Shown: positions 1 to 7,054, counted from the stretch's first letter. The stretch: DNA of 19,767 nucleotides from CAZLXG01 sp964563585 (GCA_964563585.1 CAZLXG010000041.1:1-19767), one strand, 5' to 3'. Notes: a model not told the origin generated them from the letters alone. Numbers and translations are program-made.

Positions 1-2
1 TT

Positions 3-1271
3 TCAACAAGTCTTTCTACTAATAGCATACCTCAAAGCGTTAACGTATTAACTGAAGTTGGTAATATGTTGCAAGACATTAATTTTAAAAAGAATAATTT
101 TAAAGCAGAAGCATCATTGTTTTCAAAAATTAAAAAAAATGAAATCTCATTTTCTTTAGGATATGATTTTAAAGAAAATTTTATTGATTCCGATTTACAA
201 GGCATTCTTATCAATAATACACCTATAACAAATGCCATTTATTATAAATTAGTTAAGACGTATGCTAATATAAATTATCAATTTAAATACGGGAAATGGA
301 GGTTCACAACTGAAATAAAGAATGAATTATTTAATATAAAACTTAACGATAATAATACAAACACAAGATTAGATACACCATCCTTTGTCATCTATCCGTC
401 ACTTTCAATAAATTATTATTTCAACAAAAAAGCAAGCTTATATACTAATTATAAATTTTCAAACCAGTTACCTAATGCTAATAAGGTATATTCTGGATTG
501 ATTTTGATTAATAATAGAGCGTTAACCAATAACGAATTTAACTTTAACTTATTTAATAATCATTCATCTACTTTTGGTTATAGAATAAATGATTTTTACA
601 ACTTATTTCAATTTAATTTAAGTACGGTGTATAGCTTTAGAAAATTTGACTATATAAGCCAATTAAATGTTGATGAAAATATTAGTTTTTTTACTTCAAA
701 AGTTGGGATAACAAATAATAATAGATTAGATTTTAGGCTTGATTTCGAGAAGTATATTCATTTCTTAAGATCAACAATTAATGTTAATAGTTCATACTCT
801 ATTAGCGAATATCAAAATATTATTAATGATTCTAGGCCTAGAAGTAATAGAAATAAATCATTATTTGGGCAATTTCATATTCGTACAGGTTTTAAAAAAC
901 ACTTTAACTTTGAGAACAAAGTTTCGTTTAGAAATAATGTATTCATAAGTTCTGATACAAATATTACAAATTCTTTTACAACTTTTCAAAATGACTTTAA
1001 GGTAAAATATATTAATGATAACTTTCAATTTATTATTAATAGCCAATACTTTAATCCTGATTTAAAATCTAATATTTCAGGTGATTTATTTATTGATGCG
1101 AATTTAAATTATAAGCCTAAAAAAGGAAAAATAGAGTATAGTTTTAAACTAAATAATTTATTTAACAAAGATATTTTTAGAAGTATTAATACTTCTGACT
1201 TATCAAGCACTATTTTTGAGTATAATTTACAAGAACGGTTTTTACTTTTTACTGTTCGGTTTAAATTCTAA
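3..1271 (+). CDS. Outer-membrane beta-barrel protein, C-terminal part (gene starts before the window)
   Basis: The reading frame is open to the left edge, so about 422 residues of the C-terminal part of a longer protein are present. The sequence is a succession of alternating polar/aromatic strands separated by Asn/Asp-rich turns, and it ends in RFKF; a C-terminal aromatic residue is typical of outer-membrane barrels. The final segment, with LNNLFNKDIF about 45 residues before the end, resembles the end of the barrel gene at 1671-4367 (LINNIFDTSF). This places it among TonB-dependent-receptor-like barrels of Bacteroidota, probably the type with an N-terminal carboxypeptidase-regulatory-like domain, although that part is outside the window. 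Substrate is unknown. No terminator hairpin is evident after the stop codon. Barrel class is fairly sure; the exact subfamily is inferred. Confidence 0.8.
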   Translation, partial: STSLSTNSIPQSVNVLTEVGNMLQDINFKKNNFKAEASLFSKIKKNEISFSLGYDFKENFIDSDLQGILINNTPITNAIYYKLVKTYANINYQFKYGKWRFTTEIKNELFNIKLNDNNTNTRLDTPSFVIYPSLSINYYFNKKASLYTNYKFSNQLPNANKVYSGLILINNRALTNNEFNFNLFNNHSSTFGYRINDFYNLFQFNLSTVYSFRKFDYISQLNVDENISFFTSKVGITNNNRLDFRLDFEKYIHFLRSTINVNSSYSISEYQNIINDSRPRSNRNKSLFGQFHIRTGFKKHFNFENKVSFRNNVFISSDTNITNSFTTFQNDFKVKYINDNFQFIINSQYFNPDLKSNISGDLFIDANLNYKPKKGKIEYSFKLNNLFNKDIFRSINTSDLSSTIFEYNLQERFLLFTVRFKF

Positions 1272-1465
1272 AAACAAAGGCACTAAAATTACCTATAATG
1301 TTAATGAAGTCTTCTAATTTTTACTATGATTTTTAGTTATAACTAGCAAAATAAAATTATTCTCGATGAATCTATCCTTCTGTATACTTATAAAAAAACT
1401 AGTAATAATTTAATTATTATACTAAACTGGTGCTCTTTTGCTCAATACAAGTATATAATGAAACC

Positions 1466-1669
1466 ATGCAATTAGGAGAACTCATGGCAATGTGCACTTC
1501 TTGTCAATGTTATGTGTTAAGTGATACGGAATTACCAGAAAAGCAAGACGACGAAGAAGCGATGTTATCTGAAGCATTTTATGTTAAAGGCAATTCTCGT
1601 TTAGGTTGTCAAATTCAAATGAATCCTGAAATGGATGGTTTGCAAGTAGAGTTGGCTCCTGAGAGTTAA
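1466..1669 (+). pseudogene. Remnant of an adrenodoxin-type [2Fe-2S] ferredoxin, first cluster ligand missing
   Basis: The 68-codon frame matches the C-terminal two thirds of plant/adrenodoxin-type ferredoxins: CTSCQC (binding loop), an acidic stretch ELPEKQDDEEAMLSEAF, then NSRLGCQI with the fourth ligand Cys and a C-terminal GLQVELAPES. Intact family members are about 100-110 residues, have an N-terminal beta-grasp part and bind the cluster through C-x5-C-x2-C plus a distal Cys. Here the position of the first Cys is Gly, and the N-terminal part is absent apart from a short MQLGEL that may correspond to the helix before the loop. This suggests an internal deletion. The frame can be read further up to a GTG at 1430, but that extension adds no recognisable ferredoxin sequence. 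Cluster binding would probably fail. An unusual small protein using three Cys ligands cannot be excluded. Confidence 0.7.
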
Positions 1670-1670
1670 C

Positions 1671-4367
1671 TTAAAGCTTATAAACAATTTTGAACATCAC
1701 GATTCTAGGAAGCGTAAAAGTTTTACTATCACTTATTACAAAACTTGAAAACGAGTTTTGCTGTTTAAAAGACGTGTCAAAAATATTATTTATTAAAACT
1801 TCAAAACCCCAAGGACTGTCCTCTTTTTGGTAGAACAATGATGCATTGGCATTATCGAAGGTGTTTTTTGTAGCGTTACTTTTATTGTTATAGCTATCAA
1901 AATTATAATCCGTTTTTAAAATAAAATCATTTAAAAAATCATATTCTAAGTTTACAAAAAGCTTATCGTTTTCGAACTTGTTTGTAGTAGTCGAACTATA
2001 ATTACTGTAACCTTTTGTAAAACCAACTTCCAGATTCGGAAAATTTTTAAAGAAGCTTTCAGCACTTATGGTCGTGGAAGTGTTTCTGGAAATATTCTTA
2101 TTAGTAGCAGTATTCACAATTTGATAAAAATCACTATAATTAAAACGGCTTTTTAGTTTATATCTAATTTTATTGATTTTTTTGGAGATACTACCATTAA
2201 TAGACCAACTATGCTCAGGTTCATCAAACATAATTTGTGTGCTAAATTGCTCAATGCCATTAAGCTCTGTGACGTTTTTAAAATGTTGTACCTTTTTGTT
2301 AAAGGTAATGCCAGCATTAATATTTAAGTTTCTAAACAAACTAAATTTATAGTAACTTAAAGAAGCTGAGTGATATAATTGATTCTCCAATATTTCATTG
2401 CCTTTAAAAACGCTATTGAAACTTGAAAGAATAAAATTGTTGGCTAATCTGTTTACAGCAGGAAAGCGAGCATTTAAGCGATATCTAAAATTGATTTTTT
2501 CACTGTTATTAAATTCTATTTTAGAGGTAAACTGAGGTAAAGCCAACCATTTTGTATTGGATGTTTTATCATTAAATTGTTTAGTCTCCCAATGGTAATA
2601 GTGGTAAAATAAAGCAGGCTTAAATGTAGCAATGCCTATTTGAAATTTATACTCCAAACCTATAAAGGCATTAAAAAATTGGTAGTTGAAATCATTGCCA
2701 AAGTCAGCAGTTGAAAAATCGTTGATAGAACCATTACTTAATTGCTGTGTATCCTTATTATAAAAATTATTGTTGGCAACATTAACACCAATACTTGTGT
2801 ATAAGTGATTAAAATTATTAAGCACCCAATAATCTTTTGCTATGGCATTTATAGTATGCGATTTACTTTTTTTAGTTTGGAAAATGTTATAAATAATGTC
2901 GTTTTCCAAAGGAACTAACCCTTGTAATATTTCTTGATTAGTAATCCAATTGGTAATAGGCTCATCATTTTGAAAATTATAGGTAGCCTCTAAAGTAGCT
3001 GTATGGTCTTTACTTAGTTTTTTACTAAAACTAATATTTTGTTTTATGTTAACACCTGTAACATCAGTAATTGTGTTAATGGTATTATTTTGGTTGGGGT
3101 TTATGGTGCTAATTAAACCATTGCCATCATTGTTGGTAAGCTTTATAAAACTGTTATAAGAAAAATCGGTTTCGTAGTTTGGGTCGTAGTCTAAAGTGAG
3201 TTTGCCAATAGTAAAAAAGTTGTTAAGTGTATTGCTGTTAGACCTGTTTTCAATAAAATTGTTGTTTTCCAACAAATATTCATTGGTGGTTTCGTTTAAG
3301 GTTTTGGTATTGCTCTTTGAAGTAATAACATAAGCACTCACGTCGGTAACATTACTTAACGATTGCCTAATGTTAAAGGCGCCAAAGGTGTTTTTATTGC
3401 TTGTATAGTTTTGGTTGTTTAAATACCTAGAAAAATCGCTATTGAATAACGAGAAATAACTACCTGCATCATTCATAAGTTTACCAAAACCACCTTCAAA
3501 CTCTAGGTAATCACTAAAGGTAAAACTTTTACTGCCTGTGTTATTTATATCGCCAATAAGGTTTAGGTTGGTTTTAGGGCTGTAATAAAACAAGTTAGGG
3601 TGTAACAAGTAACGTTTTTTAATACCAGATCCAACCTCCACATCACCAAAGAGAAACTTTTTTTTGTCTTCCTTTAGTTTAATATTCATTACCATGTCCT
3701 CGCTGTCCTGTAAGTTTTTGAGCATAGCGACTTCATTATAATTGTCGAGTATCTCTACCTTATCTATAGCATCTGCAGGAATATTATTAACAGCCAATTT
3801 ACTATTACCAGTAAAAAAGATTTTATCTTCTACCAAAACCTTTTTAATTTTTACACCATTTGAAGTAACATTACCCTCTCTATCTACTTCTATACCTGGA
3901 AGTTTTTTAAGCACATCGCGTAGTTTGCGTTCTTCTCCTGTGGTAAATTTATCGACGCTATAGGTAATAGTGTCTTTTTTAACGGTTATTGGAGGTGTGT
4001 AGTTGAGTTCTACGGTGTCTAGTTGGTTGGGGTTTTCTTTAAGCACAAAGTTTTTAATGATGTCCTCATTGGTTGTGGTTATTGTGAGTGTTTGTGGTTT
4101 AAAGCCTAAATAGCTTACGGTAAGCTCGTAGGTTTGCTCTTGCTCTAATTTTAATTTATAGTTGCCAGCATCATCGCTTATGGCAAATGCAACATCTAGC
4201 GCATCACTTTCTGGGATGGCTAATATATTGGCGTAAGTTAAAGGTTGTTGTAGGCTATCTGTGACTTTACCTTGAACAATTATGGTTTGAGCAGAAGAAG
4301 AAAACCCTACTAAAAAAAGTAAGGTTTTAGTTAAATTTTTTTTTAAGCAAGTTTTTTTAGTGCTCAA
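1671..4367 (-). CDS. TonB-dependent-receptor-like outer-membrane protein with carboxypeptidase-regulatory-like domain (GLPGLI partner)
   Basis: This 898-residue protein has a signal peptide (Lys-rich start, then TLLFLVGFSSSAQ), a carboxypeptidase-regulatory-like domain at about residues 29-110 (VQGKVTDSLQQPLTYANI, later VSYLGFKPQTL), a plug-like domain at about 130-240 (LKKLPGIEVDREG, then VEILDNYNE), and a long beta barrel to the end (LINNIFDTSF near the C terminus). It probably sits in the outer membrane; ligand and TonB dependence are not shown by the sequence. It starts with TTG: the upstream GLPGLI gene's stop lies in the same frame only 6 bases before, no ATG or GTG lies between, and the signal peptide begins directly after the TTG. 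The two genes are therefore almost certainly co-transcribed and perhaps translationally coupled. Family assignment is firm; function is unknown. Confidence 0.88.
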   Translation of the reverse strand: MSTKKTCLKKNLTKTLLFLVGFSSSAQTIIVQGKVTDSLQQPLTYANILAIPESDALDVAFAISDDAGNYKLKLEQEQTYELTVSYLGFKPQTLTITTTNEDIIKNFVLKENPNQLDTVELNYTPPITVKKDTITYSVDKFTTGEERKLRDVLKKLPGIEVDREGNVTSNGVKIKKVLVEDKIFFTGNSKLAVNNIPADAIDKVEILDNYNEVAMLKNLQDSEDMVMNIKLKEDKKKFLFGDVEVGSGIKKRYLLHPNLFYYSPKTNLNLIGDINNTGSKSFTFSDYLEFEGGFGKLMNDAGSYFSLFNSDFSRYLNNQNYTSNKNTFGAFNIRQSLSNVTDVSAYVITSKSNTKTLNETTNEYLLENNNFIENRSNSNTLNNFFTIGKLTLDYDPNYETDFSYNSFIKLTNNDGNGLISTINPNQNNTINTITDVTGVNIKQNISFSKKLSKDHTATLEATYNFQNDEPITNWITNQEILQGLVPLENDIIYNIFQTKKSKSHTINAIAKDYWVLNNFNHLYTSIGVNVANNNFYNKDTQQLSNGSINDFSTADFGNDFNYQFFNAFIGLEYKFQIGIATFKPALFYHYYHWETKQFNDKTSNTKWLALPQFTSKIEFNNSEKINFRYRLNARFPAVNRLANNFILSSFNSVFKGNEILENQLYHSASLSYYKFSLFRNLNINAGITFNKKVQHFKNVTELNGIEQFSTQIMFDEPEHSWSINGSISKKINKIRYKLKSRFNYSDFYQIVNTATNKNISRNTSTTISAESFFKNFPNLEVGFTKGYSNYSSTTTNKFENDKLFVNLEYDFLNDFILKTDYNFDSYNNKSNATKNTFDNANASLFYQKEDSPWGFEVLINNIFDTSFKQQNSFSSFVISDSKTFTLPRIVMFKIVYKL

Positions 4368-4373
4368 GTTAAA

Positions 4374-5105
4374 TTAATTTTTATCGTAATATTTAGCACG
4401 ATTTTCAACCATTTCTTTCATTAAGACATTAAATTCTTCTTCTGTTATTTTTTTTCCTTTTGGCGAAAGTTTAATTTTTAAAGTTTTATCTATAAACTCA
4501 ATTTTACTTAGAGTTGTTACCACTTTATTAACTTCTAGTTGAATAATTAACCCAGGTAATCCTCCAAAGCCATCTGGCCCAATAGAGAGATTAATGTCTG
4601 TTGTATACCATGCAACAACAGGTCTTAGTATTTCTCCTCTTCTGCCTTGTAACTTTAAAGTTGTAGTGGCTTTATAACAAGTAAGATGGTCAATAATTAA
4701 CTTTTCTTTTGTTAAAACCCATTCATAATCAGTAAAGCTTTTTTCTACTAAATAACTTCCTTGTTTTTGTATTGTTTTTTTAGTTTTAAAATTGTAATAA
4801 GAAGGACCATTATACCCAGAAAACACTTTTGAAAATTGAGTTTTAGAACCGTTTCCTTCCACCCCTAGCTTTTTAATTTCTTCATAAATAGCTAGTGAAT
4901 CATTAAACGTAAGTAAAAACTCCATATTATTAATAGAGTTATTGACAGATTTAAATGAAGACATAATTTTGGAATCTAATCCTTTGATATCTTCAAAATT
5001 ATGGGTTGATGTTTTTTTATAATAGGCCTTTCCGCTATTTTGTGAATAACTAAAAAATGAGAACCCCAATATTATTAGCAGTGTAATTATTTTTTTAAAT
5101 AGCAT
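4374..5105 (-). CDS. GLPGLI family protein
   Basis: This 243-residue exported protein carries the family-defining GLPGLI motif at residues 182-187, preceded by the usual WYTTDINLSIGP segment. The N terminus is a signal peptide (MLFKK, hydrophobic core, cleavage probably after FFSYSQ). GLPGLI proteins occur in Bacteroidota, commonly beside TonB-dependent-receptor-like barrels; their biochemical role is not established. The next gene downstream, only 6 bases away on the same strand, is such a barrel, so the pair forms one operon. They probably act together at the envelope, the GLPGLI protein on the periplasmic side. The length is normal and nothing looks damaged. The promoter is not obvious in the 202 bases upstream. 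Confidence 0.93.
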   Translation of the reverse strand: MLFKKIITLLIILGFSFFSYSQNSGKAYYKKTSTHNFEDIKGLDSKIMSSFKSVNNSINNMEFLLTFNDSLAIYEEIKKLGVEGNGSKTQFSKVFSGYNGPSYYNFKTKKTIQKQGSYLVEKSFTDYEWVLTKEKLIIDHLTCYKATTTLKLQGRRGEILRPVVAWYTTDINLSIGPDGFGGLPGLIIQLEVNKVVTTLSKIEFIDKTLKIKLSPKGKKITEEEFNVLMKEMVENRAKYYDKN

Positions 5106-5260
5106 AATTATTTATTCTTTAGTTTTTTAGAAAATACTTAACCTATAAGATTAGATTTTGAGGCTTACAATTACTGATTGCGAAAACAATAATGATAAAA
5201 GAAAATACTAAGTTTTAGAGTTTCATTATTTTACAAGTTTAAAATATACATAAGGTTTAA

Positions 5261-5292
5261 GAAAGTGAAGAATTATTTAATTCTCCACTTTC
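5261..5292 (-). terminator. Hairpin after the small exported-protein gene
   Basis: A 15-bp inverted repeat (GAAAGTGAAGAATTA against TAATTCTCCACTTTC) with a two-base centre has a single non-Watson-Crick position, which would be a G-U pair in minus-strand RNA. It lies 15 bases after the stop codon of the gene at 5308-5520. The following uridine tract is poor (TTAAACC), so termination may be weak, or the stem may protect the 3' end instead. Confidence 0.6.
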
Positions 5293-5307
5293 TATAATTA
5301 CTATTAC

Positions 5308-5520
5308 CTATAATTCCTCGAATTCAACACAATCATCATAAAGTTGTTCAAATAGATTATACTCTTCTAAATGACTTAAGCCATATATGTCTCCAATAGC
5401 AGTAGCTGCTGAATCTGCCAATTCAAAACATCTTGGGCTTTCAATATTATAAGCATTTAGACCACTACTCATCAATAACAATGCCGCAACTACGGCAACA
5501 CTTTTTTTAAGTTTCTTCAT
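5308..5520 (-). CDS. Small exported protein of unknown family, acidic, two cysteines
   Basis: The 70-residue product has a clear signal peptide (MKKLKKSVAVVAALLLMSSGLNA) followed by a mature part of about 47 residues that is rich in Asp/Glu and holds two Cys about 33 residues apart (PRCFEL and DDCVEFEEL). These could form one disulfide in the periplasm. I chose the internal ATG at 5520 over an upstream one that would add 13 residues (reading VYYYITNQ), because the signal peptide starts exactly there. A hairpin follows the stop codon. The upstream region is long and carries repeated CTCTAACA motifs, so the gene may be a regulated single-gene unit. I do not recognise the family. The clear signal peptide makes a real gene likely. 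Confidence 0.65.
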   Translation of the reverse strand: MKKLKKSVAVVAALLLMSSGLNAYNIESPRCFELADSAATAIGDIYGLSHLEEYNLFEQLYDDCVEFEEL

Positions 5521-5535
5521 AATTTCTAAATTTTG

Positions 5536-5562
5536 GTTGGTTATATAATAATATACCAACTG
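5536..5562. promoter_or_regulatory. Imperfect palindrome just upstream of the small exported-protein gene
   Basis: The arms GTTGGTTATAT and ATATACCAAC form an AT-rich imperfect dyad 16-42 bases before the start codon. Its position suits an operator overlapping the promoter. No good TAnnTTTG box was found for this gene, so the promoter itself remains unplaced. Confidence 0.35.
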
Positions 5563-5569
5563 GTTAAAC

Positions 5570-5612
5570 TAAAATGTTAGAGTTTTTTAATTGTTAGAGT
5601 AAAATGTTAGAG
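5570..5612 (-). repeat. Iterated CTCTAACA motif upstream of the small exported-protein gene
   Basis: Read on the minus strand, CTCTAACA occurs three times, at 5605-5612, 5592-5599 and 5575-5582. The outer two lie in a 13-bp direct repeat (CTCTAACATTTTA) with copies 30 bases apart. A further copy in the opposite orientation lies at 5695-5702. Short iterated motifs before a gene suggest a multi-site operator, but this is inference. Confidence 0.5.
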
Positions 5613-5648
5613 AATTTTTGCTATTAAGTCAGTTATAGGGAAATAAAA

Positions 5649-5660
5649 ACTGACGTCAGT
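5649..5660. promoter_or_regulatory. Perfect 12-bp palindrome ACTGACGTCAGT
   Basis: The palindrome is uninterrupted, and a related half (AGTCAGTTAT) lies about 20 bases to its left. In sequence this AT-rich, a 12-bp palindrome with a central GACGTC stands out. It could be a regulator binding site for the minus-strand gene at 5308-5520, but it lies about 130 bases from that start. Confidence 0.3.
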
Positions 5661-5702
5661 ATGATTATAATCTGTCTTCGATAAATTTCAACATCTCTAA
5701 CA

Positions 5703-5838
5703 ATATCTAGTATTTATCTTGGACTTTCCAAATGTAAAAAAATAAAAACAGAATAAAACAAAATTTTCTTACAAAAATTTAATTAATAATTTGATTGTTA
5801 GATTTTTATGTTTGTTAGGTGTAGCTATTGCTTAATAC
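5703..5838. other. AT-rich spacer without recognisable gene
   Basis: Part of the 577-base gene-free gap. It is strongly AT-rich with no reading frame of note on either strand. A TATGTTTG at 5807-5814 fits the -7 consensus, but has no correctly spaced -33 element and no gene after it. Confidence 0.5.
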
Positions 5839-5853
5839 TACGGTTTTTCCGTA
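5839..5853. repeat. Short inverted repeat TACGG-TTTTT-CCGTA
   Basis: Perfect 5-bp arms around five T bases, located directly before the REP-like elements. It could be a small hairpin or a protein-binding dyad. No adjacent gene start makes its role clear. Confidence 0.4.
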
Positions 5854-5863
5854 ATTGGTTTTT

Positions 5864-5946
5864 GTCATTACGAGGAGTATAGTGACGTGGTAATCTTTTA
5901 AATGGTAACTAAAGGCAGCAGATTGCCTCACTGAGTTCACAAAGAC
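5864..5946. repeat. REP-like intergenic element, copy 1
   Basis: An imperfect long inverted repeat. It opens with GTCATTACGAGGAGTATAG and closes with AGATTGCCTCACTGAG and CAAAGAC; the reverse complement of the right end resembles the left end (GTC, TT, GA, AGTGA, AATCT in register). This is the general form of a dispersed flavobacterial intergenic repeat (GTCATT-CGAG ... CAATGAC). The copy is degenerate. Its segment GACGTGGTAATCT at 5884-5896 occurs exactly, as the reverse complement, at 16973-16985. Confidence 0.65.
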
Positions 5947-5956
5947 ATATGGTTTT

Positions 5957-6043
5957 GTTATTACGAGAATCTAGGCTGTAAACGTGGTAATTTTTTAATC
6001 GAAACTAATAGTAAGCAGATTGCTTCACTACGTTCGCAATGAC
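5957..6043. repeat. REP-like intergenic element, copy 2
   Basis: A second, tandem copy in the same orientation as copy 1. It begins GTTATTACGAGAATCTAGG, has ACGTGGTAAT inside, and ends AGATTGCTTCACTACG followed by TTCGCAATGAC. The right half is closer to the usual repeat consensus than in copy 1, while the left half has drifted. Confidence 0.65.
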
Positions 6044-6076
6044 GAAAAAATGTAATAATGCCGAGGCGATTATCAG

Positions 6077-6096
6077 ATTCCTGCCTTCGCATGAAT
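6077..6096. repeat. Short hairpin repeat (ATTCCTGC type), copy 1
   Basis: ATTCCTGC-CTTC-GCATGAAT pairs 7 of 8 positions. Its reverse complement matches the hairpin at 16870-16889, including the following AATCT. It lies 1 base past the stop codon of the metallophosphoesterase gene, so it could also act as that gene's 3' hairpin. Confidence 0.6.
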
Positions 6097-6097
6097 T

Positions 6098-6997
6098 TTA
6101 ATCCGTTTTATAATTAATCAATTTTTGAGGGCCTTCCAAAAGAACTCTAACAATTTTTAACGTACCATTATCAGTTGTTGCAATTTGCCATTTAATTAAA
6201 GAAATGGCACCATTTTCAATTTCAATCCCTGTAATACTTCGAGGGTGTACACAACTACCATCATTAAAAAAAGCGATGTCTCCTGGTTCTGGAAAACGAG
6301 GTCTATGTGTATGTCCAACAATAGTTATAAGATTATTATTTTCAGAAATCCAATGTTTGGTTCGTCGTTCTACTTTAATAAGTTCTTTGTAGTTTTTTGC
6401 AGGACTTGTAGGATCTGCAATTCCCATAACATTTAGTGGTTTCCATAAAACACGCACCATTGCTCTACTCCATTTCCAGAAGGTGTAATTCCACCAATCG
6501 GCTTGATGTCCATGTGTTAAAAATACTTCTTGATTGGTTTCGCAGTGTTTTAATATAATACCTTCATGGTATTTTATATCTTTAAATAACTCAACATTTT
6601 CTCCAGTTTTTTCATCAAAATAAGTAGATAAATGTTTTTTCACATAGTCTGGATTTCTGTAAACCATATCATGATTTCCCCAAATCATGTGTAACCTATC
6701 AGCTTTATGAAAAAGCTTCATAAGCATATACACATTTTTATGTGCACTTAATATGGAGTTGAAAGAAATGTTTTCCCAAAGTTCGTCGCCATCACCAACT
6801 TCGCAATATTGAAAATTTTCAGAATAATAATGCTTTAATGCATGAAAATAAATATTTCGATTTTTAGCAAAATCATCAGCAAAACTATTATCTCCACGAT
6901 GACAATCACTAAATAATATAAACTTACTATCCTCATCAAAGTGGATGATTTTAGCATTTTTGTAAGCATTATCTAATCTTTTTTTGGATGAAAACAT
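6098..6997 (-). CDS. Calcineurin-like metallophosphoesterase
   Basis: The 299-residue protein has the full set of metallophosphoesterase motifs in order: SDCH (D31, H33), GDGDELWE (from G68), GNHD (107-110), THGHQADWW (H162, H164) and GHTH (228-231). These bind two metal ions and hydrolyse phosphate mono- or diesters. No signal peptide or membrane segment is seen, so it is probably cytoplasmic. The overall layout (GNHD, HGH, GHTHRPRF) recalls UDP-2,3-diacylglucosamine hydrolases and related broad phosphoesterases, but the protein is longer than typical LpxH (about 240 residues), and I do not assign that reaction. A strong terminator lies between this gene and the upstream VOC gene, so it is probably transcribed from its own promoter. 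Confidence 0.9.
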   Translation of the reverse strand: MFSSKKRLDNAYKNAKIIHFDEDSKFILFSDCHRGDNSFADDFAKNRNIYFHALKHYYSENFQYCEVGDGDELWENISFNSILSAHKNVYMLMKLFHKADRLHMIWGNHDMVYRNPDYVKKHLSTYFDEKTGENVELFKDIKYHEGIILKHCETNQEVFLTHGHQADWWNYTFWKWSRAMVRVLWKPLNVMGIADPTSPAKNYKELIKVERRTKHWISENNNLITIVGHTHRPRFPEPGDIAFFNDGSCVHPRSITGIEIENGAISLIKWQIATTDNGTLKIVRVLLEGPQKLINYKTD

Positions 6998-7022
6998 AAA
7001 GTAAATGTAAACAAAAATGCAT

Positions 7023-7054
7023 AAAAAAAACGTTTCATTATGAAACGCTTTTTT
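7023..7054 (-). terminator. Intrinsic terminator after the VOC protein gene
   Basis: The arms CGTTTCA and TGAAACG (7031-7047) flank a TTA centre, with an A8 run on one side and T6 on the other. On the minus strand the stem is followed by eight T bases, a textbook intrinsic terminator. The symmetry would also allow function on the plus strand. Confidence 0.85.

Noticed and set aside
1473..1486. AGGAGA before ATG 1484 as a Shine-Dalgarno site for a shorter ferredoxin fragment
   Set aside because: Genes in this window do not use Shine-Dalgarno sites, and starting there would leave only the loop and C terminus. The match is likely chance within codons for Leu-Gly-Glu.
5521..5559. Upstream in-frame start extending the small exported protein by 13 residues
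   Set aside because: The signal peptide begins exactly at the ATG at 5520; the extra residues (VYYYITNQNLEI) would precede the Lys-rich n-region and make no sense as an export signal.
5790..5814. Plus-strand promoter TTTG ... TATGTTTG
   Set aside because: The -7 box is exact, but the spacing to TTTG is only 13 bases and no plus-strand gene or RNA follows; only the REP-like elements do.
5864..6043. Two-unit CRISPR-like array from the tandem repeats
   Set aside because: The copies are imperfect, 83-87 bases long, internally inverted and without uniform spacers; they fit REP-like elements, and no cas gene is present.
6098..6997. Assigning the metallophosphoesterase as LpxH
   Set aside because: The motif order fits, but the protein is about 60 residues longer than usual and the lipid-binding features cannot be confirmed by eye.
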